Program-made: the position numbers and the translations under genes
Part shown: one piece after another, positions 1 to 7,064 of the stretch
How the letters are laid out: each line of letters begins with the position of its first letter
How positions within the stretch are numbered: position 1 is the stretch's first letter
DNA from: Cyanobacteriota bacterium
Lineage (GTDB): Bacteria; Cyanobacteriota; Cyanobacteriia; PCC-6307; Cyanobiaceae
Direction of reading: 5' to 3'
DNA: 19,989 bases
NCBI GenBank assembly: GCA_026389255.1
Contig: JAPLIF010000289.1
Span: 1 to 19,989 of the forward strand
Notes under the pieces: generated by a model
What the model saw: only the letters and a program-made list of their open reading frames with translations
Told to the model about the DNA's origin: nothing
The model's database searches: none

Positions 1-139
1 GGGGCATGGCCTGACCGAAGGGGAAAAGCCGCAGGGACCGTTGGGTCTGGGCCCCCCAGTAATGCTCGGAGGGAACGGGAACCTGGCCCAAACTATCCTT
101 CTCCAGGCGAGTAGCCGGGCTGGATCCGGCGGCGGTCAT
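1..139 (-). CDS. fumC: Class II fumarate hydratase, N-terminal fragment (runs off left edge)
   Basis: The first 46 codons of a gene that continues past the left edge. Translation from the ATG at 137-139 gives a short variable leader followed by [19 protein letters not shown] and then [15 protein letters not shown]. This is the characteristic start of class II (FumC) fumarases, whose N-termini carry a D-S-(L/M)-G-x-V-x-VP then WGAQTQRS signature. FumC interconverts fumarate and malate in the cytoplasm, in the TCA pathway. Its ATG overlaps the TGA of the preceding gene (ATGA, 136-139), so the two are probably translated together at the end of the fur/DUF3685/photosystem I factor run. The catalytic Ser loop and His lie outside the window, so completeness cannot be judged. 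Aspartase and argininosuccinate lyase belong to the same superfamily, but the WGAQTQRS stretch favours fumarase. Confidence 0.85.
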   Translation of the reverse strand, partial: MTAAGSSPATRLEKDSLGQVPVPSEHYWGAQTQRSLRLFPFGQAMP

Positions 140-747
140 CGGGCCTCGGGGCGGATTTCGCTGTTGAGTTCGTTGAAACTGACGATGGAACCACCGCCGT
201 TTCCAGGGGCTAGGGGAATGCCGGTGGCGTTGCTCACAGCCGTGTTCAAGGCCAAGAGGTCGACGGTGCCAGTGTGATCAAAGACCACCTCACCCTGCTT
301 GTCGAGGACCACCACCTGGGGAATGGCTCCGCTCCAATAGTGGGCCGGGTCAGCGGGGCCCCCAATGGGACGATTTTGGAGGGGATCGGTGACGAGGGGC
401 AGTAGGGCGATGCGATTGCCCCAGAGGCGCTGCAACTCGGAGACCACCGGAGCAAAGCGTTTGCTGGCGCTGTTGTCATCGAGATAAAACACCATCACCA
501 CCACATCTTTTCTGGCCAGGCCCTCCGCCAGGGTGGACTGGGGGGGCACCAAAGACCCATTGCCGGCATAAAGCGCAAAAATATTGCCGTCGTAGCGATC
601 GTTATCGAGGGTGGCGTAGGCCGGACCAGCCCCCAGGCCAAGGGCGGCGGTGCCACCCAGCCACCAGAGCAAACCGGCCAGCAGCCAGCTCCAGAAACGG
701 CGGGCCGGGATCGGCTGGATCAAGGGGAGCCATGCGAATGGTCCCAT
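136..747 (-). CDS. Thylakoid photosystem I accumulation-factor-like protein, thioredoxin fold without cysteines
   Basis: 203 residues from the ATG at 745-747. Residues 1-45 look like an export signal: RR at 16-17, a Trp/Leu-rich hydrophobic stretch at about 18-40, and AYA at 43-45 as a cleavage site. The mature part begins [20 protein letters not shown], a signature I recognise from the cyanobacterial family named thylakoid membrane photosystem I accumulation factor. A thioredoxin-like body follows ([17 protein letters not shown], then IPQVVVLD with the cis-Pro position) and a conserved end, SFNELNSE. The protein has no cysteine at all, so it cannot act as a dithiol oxidoreductase; a chaperone or assembly role in the thylakoid lumen or membrane is inferred. 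The gene starts 20 bases after the DUF3685 gene and overlaps fumC by 4 bases. The family name is from memory; the thioredoxin-like fold and signal sequence are the firmer part. Confidence 0.75.
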   Translation of the reverse strand: MGPFAWLPLIQPIPARRFWSWLLAGLLWWLGGTAALGLGAGPAYATLDNDRYDGNIFALYAGNGSLVPPQSTLAEGLARKDVVVMVFYLDDNSASKRFAPVVSELQRLWGNRIALLPLVTDPLQNRPIGGPADPAHYWSGAIPQVVVLDKQGEVVFDHTGTVDLLALNTAVSNATGIPLAPGNGGGSIVSFNELNSEIRPEAR

Positions 748-767
748 TGTGCCGTCAGGGTCGGCGC

Positions 768-2483
768 TCAGGAGCCACGGCCGAAACTGCGGCCCATGCC
801 CTGGGCGATTCCCCGGCCCACCAAACCGATCGCCCGGCCGACCACCTTGGTCAGGAGCACCACGAGCAGATCCCCCAAACCACGCATCAAGCTCTGGACC
901 TGGGGCGCCAGGGCATCCCGGGTTTCCATGGCGAGGGTCACCCCTTGCTGCAACCAGCCCAACCGTCTCAATTCCTGGTCCCGCGGTTCGGTGAGCTGTT
1001 CGGTGCGAATGGAACCGCCCTGGAGGCAGTAGAGGGGCCGGCGACTTTCGTAGAGCTGAATCGGCCGTTCCACCCAGCTCTGCCAGCGTTGCTGGGCATT
1101 GAGCTGGTTGCGAAGCCGCTCGAGGTTGCGGGTGGCCAGCAACTCCGGTCGTAGCAGATACCGGCGCAATTCGGGCCAATCAGCGCAGGCCGCCAGCACC
1201 TCGGCGCTGATCTGTTCGGCGCTGCGCACCAGCCAATTGGCCAGGAGCATCTCCAGATAAAGCACGGCTTGGGGTTCGTCGGGCGCCAGCAGACGACCCT
1301 CAACCAACATCGGCCGGGCCTGCACCAAGCTTGACAGCATGGTCACCGGATCTGGCAGATCGGGATCGTCGCCCGCCAGGGAACTGCCAGCCACCAACGT
1401 TTCGGCGACCGGCAGCATCACCCCCTCACGCGGCAACTGGACATAGGCGCCGGCCATGCGGCCCATGGCCTGTTGGCGCAGCATCGGCTGGAGGTCACGC
1501 CACTGCTCCAGCAACCTGTCGGCACTTGTGCTCTGGGTCTGCAACTGGCTGCGCAACTGGTCAAATTGCTCCAACAGGGAGATCAAAAGATCACTGCGGC
1601 GCTGGTCCAGCAGACCATCGAGGGCGAGCAGGCCCCCACTGGCATTCTCCGGCCCGGCGGCGGCAGCCTGGCGAAGCCGCTCCCGCAAGGTCTCCCAGAG
1701 GCCGTCGGCACTGCGCTGGCGCAAGGAAATAGAAAGGCCCTCGCGTTCGACAAAGGCGGGGACCAGGCCTGGGGCGCCGGAACCCTGGCCTGGTGCCCCA
1801 GGCCGCACCAGCGCCGTAGGGATAGAAAAGGGATCCGCAAAGGAGCCACTCCAGGCCAGGCTGACAGGACCCCACAGCCACAGCAACAATTGGCGTGCCG
1901 CGCGCAGTTCCCGCACCCGGCCCTGCAGCAACAATTGGCCCAGCAGGGAGGGGGGGGGCTGATCCAGCCCATGGGCACATAGACGGAGTTCCGCCTCGAT
2001 TTGCCAAAGGCCCGTGGTCAACAACCACTGGCCCAGCCCCATGGCCCCTAGGGCTGGGGGGAGTCCAGAACCGTTGCCAGGGGTCTCAGCCGCCGGGGCG
2101 ATTTCCAGCACGCGCCCGCCCGCCAGCAGGGTGGTGACGGCGTCCCGCAGGGCACCAGCCGTCGGGGCTTCCAACAAGCCCTGCAGCGGCAGTTGCAGCA
2201 AGGGCAGGGCTGGATACCCATGGCCCCCTGGCAGCAACAACAGAATCGGCACCGGTTGCCAGCGCTCATGGAGCCGCTGCAATTCGAGCTCGAGACTGGC
2301 GCCAGGGGGGGCTGAGGCCAAACTCCAAATCACGAGCTGGGGGGCCCCATCCAGGTCCCCGACATGGAACGTCACCTGCCCCAGGCTGGGATCCGCTTGC
2401 AACAAGGCGGCAATGCCCTGCTGCTGGAGAGGATCAGCAAACAGCAAGAGCTTGGGAAGGGGTGGATTAGCAGAAGGGGCCAA
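768..2483 (-). CDS. DUF3685 (Ycf55-related) protein with degenerate receiver-like N-terminus
   Basis: 571 residues from a TTG at 2481-2483; no in-frame ATG lies near, so the exact start is uncertain. Residues about 10-125 resemble a response-regulator receiver (LLLFADPLQQQGIAALL, later LLLLPGGHG). The strand that normally ends in the phospho-accepting Asp reads LVIWSLAS, so phosphorylation is unlikely. The middle and C-terminal part is alpha-helical and Leu/Arg/Gln-rich, with a long helix near EQFDQLRSQLQTQS and a hydrophobic C-terminal helix (LLVVLLTKVVGRAIGLVGRG). This layout matches cyanobacterial DUF3685 proteins, which are related to plastid Ycf55. Function is not known. The gene begins only 5 bases after the Fur-family gene and is followed after 20 bases by the photosystem I factor gene, so co-transcription is likely. 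Confidence 0.7.
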   Translation of the reverse strand: MAPSANPPLPKLLLFADPLQQQGIAALLQADPSLGQVTFHVGDLDGAPQLVIWSLASAPPGASLELELQRLHERWQPVPILLLLPGGHGYPALPLLQLPLQGLLEAPTAGALRDAVTTLLAGGRVLEIAPAAETPGNGSGLPPALGAMGLGQWLLTTGLWQIEAELRLCAHGLDQPPPSLLGQLLLQGRVRELRAARQLLLWLWGPVSLAWSGSFADPFSIPTALVRPGAPGQGSGAPGLVPAFVEREGLSISLRQRSADGLWETLRERLRQAAAAGPENASGGLLALDGLLDQRRSDLLISLLEQFDQLRSQLQTQSTSADRLLEQWRDLQPMLRQQAMGRMAGAYVQLPREGVMLPVAETLVAGSSLAGDDPDLPDPVTMLSSLVQARPMLVEGRLLAPDEPQAVLYLEMLLANWLVRSAEQISAEVLAACADWPELRRYLLRPELLATRNLERLRNQLNAQQRWQSWVERPIQLYESRRPLYCLQGGSIRTEQLTEPRDQELRRLGWLQQGVTLAMETRDALAPQVQSLMRGLGDLLVVLLTKVVGRAIGLVGRGIAQGMGRSFGRGS

Positions 2484-2488
2484 GGGTT

Positions 2489-2977
2489 TCAGGCTCCAGT
2501 CTGCCGCCCGCAGAGGTGCAAGGTGTAGGACTCAATGGCGTATCCGGTGTGGACCTCAATCCGGTGCAGCAGATCTTCAGGAAGCCGCACATCAAGATCG
2601 TGAATGGCGCCGGAATCGAGGCAGGTGAGATGGCTGTGGGGATCGGATCGATAGCCGTAAAGCCTGCCGCTGGCACGGTCCAGAAATTCAATCACCCCAG
2701 CCCTCTGAAGGGCCTCCAGGTTCTGGTAGACCGAAGTATGGCCAATATTGCGACCAAGATTATTGAGCTTCTCAAAAATATCGCGGGCACTTAGATGGGT
2801 CTTTTCGGCCCATAGCAAATCCAACACCATGCGACGTTGACGGCTCAGACGCATGCCCAGATCCCGGCAACGCCGATAGACATCGTCAACGCTTTCCAGC
2901 GGGGCGGCAGAAGTCGATCCGGAGTTGGCATTGGGCAAACTCGCAATAGAGATGGAGCCGTCGACCACAGCAAGCAA
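2489..2977 (-). CDS. Fur-family transcriptional regulator (FurC/PerR-like)
   Basis: 162 residues if it starts at the TTG at 2975-2977; a GTG at 2966-2968 (159 residues) is equally possible. The first 30 residues are low in conservation. The winged helix follows: RDLGMRLSRQRRMVLDLLW, then HLSARDIFEKLNNLGRNIGH and TSVYQNLEALQRAGVIEF with the recognition helix. The dimerisation and metal domain keeps the HSHLTCLD core, but it lacks the His-rich run of canonical Fur and both CxxC zinc pairs, which is the pattern I associate with cyanobacterial FurC/PerR. Such proteins repress iron or peroxide-stress genes. The gene sits 58 bases downstream of hisA and 5 bases upstream of DUF3685. A TATAAC -10-like element lies just upstream. 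Assignment to Fur, Zur or PerR is by motif only; the targets cannot be read from this window. Confidence 0.85.
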   Translation of the reverse strand: MLAVVDGSISIASLPNANSGSTSAAPLESVDDVYRRCRDLGMRLSRQRRMVLDLLWAEKTHLSARDIFEKLNNLGRNIGHTSVYQNLEALQRAGVIEFLDRASGRLYGYRSDPHSHLTCLDSGAIHDLDVRLPEDLLHRIEVHTGYAIESYTLHLCGRQTGA

Positions 2978-2994
2978 AGCGGACTTAGGATTCA

Positions 2995-3000
2995 GTTATA
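2995..3000 (-). promoter_or_regulatory. Candidate -10 element for the Fur-family gene
   Basis: On the minus strand the sequence reads TATAAC here, one base off TATAAT and 17-26 bases upstream of the possible start codons of the Fur-family gene. A good -35 hexamer is not visible at the standard spacing. If it is used, the 5' leader is very short and the regulator has its own promoter separate from hisA. Confidence 0.35.
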
Positions 3001-3018
3001 GGGCAAGTGGAAATTTTT

Positions 3019-3032
3019 GGCCGCAGCCGGCC
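3019..3032 (-). repeat. GC-rich inverted repeat after the hisA stop
   Basis: GGCCG-CAGC-CGGCC (plus-strand reading) forms a 5-bp GC stem starting 4 bases beyond the hisA stop codon. On the minus strand it is followed by AAAAATTT rather than a T-run, so it is a poor rho-independent terminator. It may reduce read-through from hisA into the Fur-family gene or protect the 3' end. Confidence 0.3.
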
Positions 3033-3035
3033 GCT

Positions 3036-3797
3036 TCAGGCCAGCGAAGAGGGTTCAACATCCTGCCAACGCTCCGGGCCCACGGCTTGGAGGGCCTCGG
3101 CCAACTGCACCCGGCCGTCATAGAGCGCCCGGCCGACGATCACCCCCTGCACCCCGAGGGGTTCCAGGCTGAGCAGGCTGAGCAGGTCGGTGAGCGAACC
3201 AACCCCGCCGGAGGCGATCACCGGCAGGCTGGACGCCTCGGCCATGGCGCGCAGAAACGGGATGTTGGGTCCCGCCAAGGTGCCGTCGGTGGCGATGTCG
3301 GTGGTGATCAGGGCCGCCACGCCACTCCCGACCAGGCTGGCCGCCAGGGCTGGGGCCTCCATGGTGCTGGCCTCCAGCCAACCGCGGGTGGCGACCCGTC
3401 CATCACGGGCATCGAGGCCCACCACGATGCGGCCGGGATGCTGCTGGGCGAGCTGACGCACCAGGGCCGGTTGCTCCACGGCGACGGTGCCCAGAATGAC
3501 GCGATCCAAACCGCAGGCCAGCAACTCTTGGGCGCGCTCGGCGCTGCGGACCCCACCCCCCAGCTGCACAGGGATGGTCAGGGCGGCGGTGATGGCCCGC
3601 ACAATTGGATCATTGGTGGGCTGGCCGCTGCGGGCGCCATCCAGATCCACCAGATGCAGCCGCCGGGCCCCCTGCCGTTGCCACTCCAGGGCCTGGGCCA
3701 CCGGATCGGGATGGAAGCGGGTCACCTGGTCGTAGTCGCCCTGGTGGAGCCGCACGCACTGGCCCTCCAGCAGGTCGATGGCGGGGATAACGTCCAT
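3036..3797 (-). CDS. hisA: Phosphoribosylformimino-5-aminoimidazole carboxamide ribotide isomerase
   Basis: HisA catalyses the fourth step of histidine synthesis, the Amadori isomerisation of ProFAR to PRFAR, in the cytoplasm. The protein is a (beta/alpha)8 barrel of 253 residues, the normal family length. The start at 3795-3797 is chosen because the family begins M-x-(V/I)-IPAIDLL; upstream in-frame starts would add an unconserved leader. Visible motifs are the catalytic Asp8 in IPAIDLLEGQCVRL, HLVDLDGA at 48-55, QLGGGVR at 78-84, the second catalytic Asp129 in VVGLDARDGRVATRGW, and the C-terminal phosphate site VIASGGVGS. No other his gene is present, which is usual for cyanobacteria, where his genes are scattered. 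It is divergent from the SDR gene that starts at 3916. Confidence 0.96.
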   Translation of the reverse strand: MDVIPAIDLLEGQCVRLHQGDYDQVTRFHPDPVAQALEWQRQGARRLHLVDLDGARSGQPTNDPIVRAITAALTIPVQLGGGVRSAERAQELLACGLDRVILGTVAVEQPALVRQLAQQHPGRIVVGLDARDGRVATRGWLEASTMEAPALAASLVGSGVAALITTDIATDGTLAGPNIPFLRAMAEASSLPVIASGGVGSLTDLLSLLSLEPLGVQGVIVGRALYDGRVQLAEALQAVGPERWQDVEPSSLA

Positions 3798-3915
3798 GGC
3801 CAGACAAGGCGGTCTTGCCATCATGGGTCCCGACTGCACGCCCATGGGGTCGGGAAAGATCGGGAGCCGCAGCCAGCTTGAATACCCTGGCTAAGACACC
3901 CGTCTGGACCCAAGC

Positions 3916-4842
3916 ATGAAGATTCTGGTGATGGGCGGCACCCGCTTCGTGGGACGGCCGCTGGTGGCGCACCTGCTGGCGGCCGGCCACGAACTCACCC
4001 TCTTCACCCGGGGCAAGAACCCGTTACCGAACAACGTCGAATCCTTAAGCGGTGATCGCAACGACGACGAAGCCTTGGCCCAGCTGCAGGGACGCCGGTT
4101 TGAGGTGATCGTGGACAGCTCAGGGCGGGAGTGCGCCGACACGCGCCGGGTGATCGAGCGCACGGGAGCGCCCAGCCATCGCCTGGTTTATGTGAGCTCG
4201 GCCGGCGTCTATGCCAACAGCGACCTCTGGCCCCTCGACGAGGACGCTCCCCTGGACCCCTCCAGCCGCCATGCCGGCAAAGCCGAAACCGAAGCCTGGA
4301 TGAGGCAGCAGGGGATTGCGTTCACGAGTTTCCGGCCCACTTACATCGTCGGTCCCGGCAACTACAACCCCATTGAGCGCTGGTTCTTCGACCGCCTCAG
4401 CCACGGCCGGCCCATTCCCATTCCGGGAGATGGCTCCACCATCACCCAGCTCGGCCATGTCAACGATCTGGCGATGGCCATGGCCCGCTCCATTGAGGTG
4501 GAGGCAGCTTGCAACCGCATCTACAACTGCAGCGGTAATCAGGGCGTTACTTTTGCCGGGCTGGTGGCGGCTGCCGCAAGAGCCTGCGGGAAAGACCCGG
4601 AAAGCGTCGAACGGAGGTCTTTCAGCATCGAGGGCCTCGATGGCAAGGCGCGCAAGGCCTTTCCCCTGCGTCTGTCCCATTTTCTCACCGACACCCATCG
4701 GGTACGGCGGGAGCTGGCCTGGGAGCCGGCCTTCGATCTGGAGGCAACACTCGCCGATAGCTGGAAGAATGACTGCGCGTCCCAACCCAGCCTCGACCCC
4801 GATTTCAGCGCTGACGAGGCGCTAATCAAACGAGCTCCGTAG
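3916..4842 (+). CDS. CSP41-like atypical extended SDR (NAD-dependent epimerase/dehydratase family)
   Basis: 308 residues from ATG. The Rossmann motif is at the N-terminus (ILVMGGTRFVGRPL, glycines at 7, 8 and 13), followed by VIVDSSG and LVYVSSAGVYA at 90-100. The usual catalytic Tyr-x3-Lys is not present: the region reads SSRHAGKAETE, where Lys122 remains and Arg118 occupies the Tyr position. That pattern, together with FRPTYIVGPGNYNP and the C-terminal DTHRVRRELAWEP, fits the atypical SDR group that includes chloroplast CSP41 RNA-binding proteins and their cyanobacterial homologues. An RNA-associated or ribosome-associated role is therefore more likely than sugar epimerisation, but this is inference from the family. 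No convincing ribosome binding site precedes the ATG, and no terminator is evident in the 78 bases before the next gene. Confidence 0.8.
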   Translation: MKILVMGGTRFVGRPLVAHLLAAGHELTLFTRGKNPLPNNVESLSGDRNDDEALAQLQGRRFEVIVDSSGRECADTRRVIERTGAPSHRLVYVSSAGVYANSDLWPLDEDAPLDPSSRHAGKAETEAWMRQQGIAFTSFRPTYIVGPGNYNPIERWFFDRLSHGRPIPIPGDGSTITQLGHVNDLAMAMARSIEVEAACNRIYNCSGNQGVTFAGLVAAAARACGKDPESVERRSFSIEGLDGKARKAFPLRLSHFLTDTHRVRRELAWEPAFDLEATLADSWKNDCASQPSLDPDFSADEALIKRAP

Positions 4843-4920
4843 TCCTTACAAAATATCGACTCGGGGGTGACATCTTGTAGATAATCGCTAAAGTCTGTTG
4901 GTTATGAACGCGCTCCGCCT

Positions 4921-5600
4921 GTGGCGAACAAAGTCCGATCCGAAGATTTCGCCGACATCCTCCAATGGGTGGCCCTAGGCCTGTTCATTGTTTTTCTAGC
5001 CATTCTGCTGGCAGCCATGTTGCCCTTGGAAATCCTCGATTCCCGCTGGCAAGTAAAAGTAATTTCAGCCCTGCTTGGTAGCGCCAGCCTGCTGAAGGGG
5101 TTAGCCCATTTGGATCCAAGATTAGTCTGCTTCGGCGCCTGACAGGTTTTGCGGCCATCGGCTTTTTACTGTTGATCCCCTTGCAAATAACAGCTGGTTC
5201 CCGGCTGCTCAATCAACAGAGTGGCAACGAAGTCACCCAGCTCAAAGCTCTGCAACGTGCCGCAGACGCGATCCGTTCCGCTAATAACGAAGCCGATCTT
5301 AAAACTGCCCTGCGCCAGCTACCTGGAGCCCCCAGCAATCTGGATCGCCCCCTGGCGGCCCCCCTGCCCCAGGTCAAGGTTGCCCTGATCTCCCGACTGG
5401 ACCCAGCCGTTAAGCGACTTCAGACCCAGGCGGATGAGGCCAAGCAAAATAGACTGCAACAGGCCCTAGGCATCTGGATCCGGGATGCCGGTATGGCTGC
5501 CGGCTATGCGATTGGCTTTTCCGGTTTGGGCAGTTTCAAGGAACAGGGATCCCTGTTCCGATCTTTATTACCGGGCCGCCGCAAAGGTCTTTGGAGATAA
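4921..5600 (+). pseudogene. HpsJ-like membrane protein gene, frameshifted
   Basis: Two reading frames together make one protein. The first runs from the GTG at 4921 to a TGA at 5140-5142. It encodes MANKVRSEDFADILQWVALG and a membrane helix (LFIVFLAILLAAMLPL), ending AHLDPRLVCFGA. The second frame is open from 5082 and encodes SLLRRLTGFAAIGFLLLIPL, a second or third membrane helix, then a soluble part rich in Gln/Ala/Leu helices, ending at a TAA at 5598-5600. The order of membrane helices, an LDP loop, a FLLLIPLQ helix and a helical soluble tail matches cyanobacterial HpsJ-family proteins, named after the hormogonium polysaccharide locus. The frame must change by -1 between 5082 and 5139, consistent with a lost base or a slightly longer deletion. 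No clear slippery heptamer is seen. The short hydrophobic stretch before the break suggests that part of a membrane helix may also be missing. Confidence 0.6.
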
Positions 5601-5642
5601 ATTAATCCAAATAACCCTTGCAGCAAAGCAAAAGAGAGGGCT

Positions 5643-6986
5643 TCAACCGGTGAACTCCGTGTTGTAGGCCTCCTCTCCATGGGCATTGATATCCAGACCC
5701 TGTTGTTCTTCCAGTGACGAAACCCTTAGGGGTATCAATTGCCGGATCACCAGGAGTACCACTGTGGTGCCGATTGTCACCCAGAGCAAAGTGAAGCCAA
5801 TGGCCTGAAGTTGGATCCAGACCTGAACCCCGCGGCCCCGTAAGAGACCATCGGCGCCGCCGGGATTCAGCATCTTGCTGGCAAAGACCCCTGTCAGCAA
5901 GGTGCCTGTCAGTCCAGCGATGCCATGCACGGGCAGCACATCGAGCGAATCATCCAGGGGCCAGCGCTGCTTGAGCTGCAACACGCCACTGCACACCAAG
6001 GCGGCAATCAGCCCAATGGCCACGGCCGCCATGGGACTGACGTAACCGGCCGCCGGAGTAATGGCCACCAGGCCGGCCACAGCCCCGGTGGCCACGCCCA
6101 CGGCAGTGGGCTTGCCTCTCTGCAGGGTTTCAATCAGCATCCAGGTCAGGGCCGCCGCCGCGCCGGCGGTGTTGGTGGTCAGGCAGGCCAAACTGGCCAG
6201 ATTGCCGGCCACCAACCCACTACCACCGTTGAAGCCAAACCACCCTGCCCAAAGCAGACCGGCCCCCAAAAGGATGAAGCTGACGTTATGGGGCGGCGAG
6301 ATGGCCTGGGGATAATGGCGGCGGCGACCCACCATAAAGGCCGCCACCGCTGCGGCCACACCGGAGGCCATTTCCACCACAAGGCCACCGGCGAAATCGA
6401 TGGCGCCCAAGCCTTCCGGTCCCAGAAAACCGGCCGGCCCCCAGACCATGTGAGCCAAGGGGAGATAGACAAAGGTGGACCAAAGCACCAGGAAGGCCAT
6501 CCAGGCGCCAAAATTCATGCGCTCCACCACGGCCCCCGACACCAGGGCCGGCGTAATGATGGCAAAGGTGAGCTGAAAGAGGGCCACCGCGCCCTGGCTC
6601 AGTTGGCCTTCGCCCCAGGGCTGATCCCAATTGGCGAGCCCAGCCCACTGCAGGCCTCCGATGAAGGGGGCAAGGGGTCCACTACCTGGGGCAAAGACGA
6701 GGCTGTAGCCAAACAACACCCAGAGCACACTGACGACCGCCATGGCAGCGAAACTCATCACCATGGTGTTGAGCACATTGCGGCTGCGCACAAAGCCCCC
6801 GTAAAACAAGGCCAGAGCCGGGGTCATCATGAGCACTAGGGCTGCACAGAGCAGAACAAAGCCGTTGTTGGCGCTTTGCATGGCCTCGGCAGCCGAGACG
6901 GGAGATGGGGTGATCGCAGCCAGGGACGCGGTAGCGAGAAGCACAGCAACGCAGCATCGACGGCGACAAGCACATCCGAAGGGCAA
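5643..6986 (-). CDS. amt: Ammonium transporter (Amt family) with Glu in place of the first pore His
   Basis: Trimeric inner-membrane channel that takes up ammonium. The 447 residues begin at a TTG (6984-6986); GTG at 6942-6944 and ATG at 6879-6881 are alternatives. An export signal ends near VSAAEA (residues 29-35). Eleven membrane helices follow with Amt signatures: ALFYGGFVRSRNVLNTM, TFAIITPALVSGAVVER and DFAGGLVV (Asp197). The C-terminal tail EEQQGLDINAHGEEAYN is the region that PII proteins contact. The second pore histidine is present (His354 in DVLPVHGIAG), but the first is Glu205 (codon at 6372-6374) where E. coli AmtB has His168. A perfect NtcA box lies directly upstream. The gene lies 78 bases downstream of the acyltransferase gene on the same strand and converges with the HpsJ-like gene. 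Confidence 0.93.
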   Translation of the reverse strand: MPFGCACRRRCCVAVLLATASLAAITPSPVSAAEAMQSANNGFVLLCAALVLMMTPALALFYGGFVRSRNVLNTMVMSFAAMAVVSVLWVLFGYSLVFAPGSGPLAPFIGGLQWAGLANWDQPWGEGQLSQGAVALFQLTFAIITPALVSGAVVERMNFGAWMAFLVLWSTFVYLPLAHMVWGPAGFLGPEGLGAIDFAGGLVVEMASGVAAAVAAFMVGRRRHYPQAISPPHNVSFILLGAGLLWAGWFGFNGGSGLVAGNLASLACLTTNTAGAAAALTWMLIETLQRGKPTAVGVATGAVAGLVAITPAAGYVSPMAAVAIGLIAALVCSGVLQLKQRWPLDDSLDVLPVHGIAGLTGTLLTGVFASKMLNPGGADGLLRGRGVQVWIQLQAIGFTLLWVTIGTTVVLLVIRQLIPLRVSSLEEQQGLDINAHGEEAYNTEFTG

Positions 6987-6997
6987 TGGTTGGCAAT

Positions 6998-7011
6998 GTA
7001 GCTATCGATAC
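6998..7011 (-). promoter_or_regulatory. Perfect NtcA box (GTA-N8-TAC) upstream of amt
   Basis: The 14 bases GTAGCTATCGATAC match the GTA-N8-TAC palindrome bound by NtcA, the cyanobacterial global nitrogen activator, with no mismatch. It lies in the 78-base gap in front of the ammonium transporter gene. In activated promoters the box is centred about 41 bases before the transcription start, with a TAN3T-like -10 about 22 bases downstream. Here the bases at that distance read TGTGCT, a weak -10. This geometry puts the transcript start near 6963, which would favour the GTG at 6942-6944 over the TTG at 6984-6986 as start codon. A chance match is expected roughly once per 4 kb, so the position rather than the match alone is the main support. 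Confidence 0.65.
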
Positions 7012-7064
7012 GAAAAGCAGGATTCTGGTAGCAAACGCAACATTTCAATGGCCCGCCTTGGCCG

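Noticed and set aside
2925..3881. Long plus-strand open frame (318 codons) opposite hisA
   Set aside because: It lies antisense to a clearly conserved hisA, is Gly/His/Gln-rich with no recognisable motif, and open antisense frames are expected in GC-rich genes.
4861..4910. Promoter with GATAAT before the HpsJ-like gene
   Set aside because: A -10-like GATAAT is present, but no -35 hexamer or known operator is seen at a suitable distance. It is too weak to list as a feature.
5601..5642. Bidirectional terminator between the convergent HpsJ-like and amt genes
   Set aside because: Only a short imperfect pairing (CCCT with AGGG) can be drawn and there is no proper T-run on either strand.
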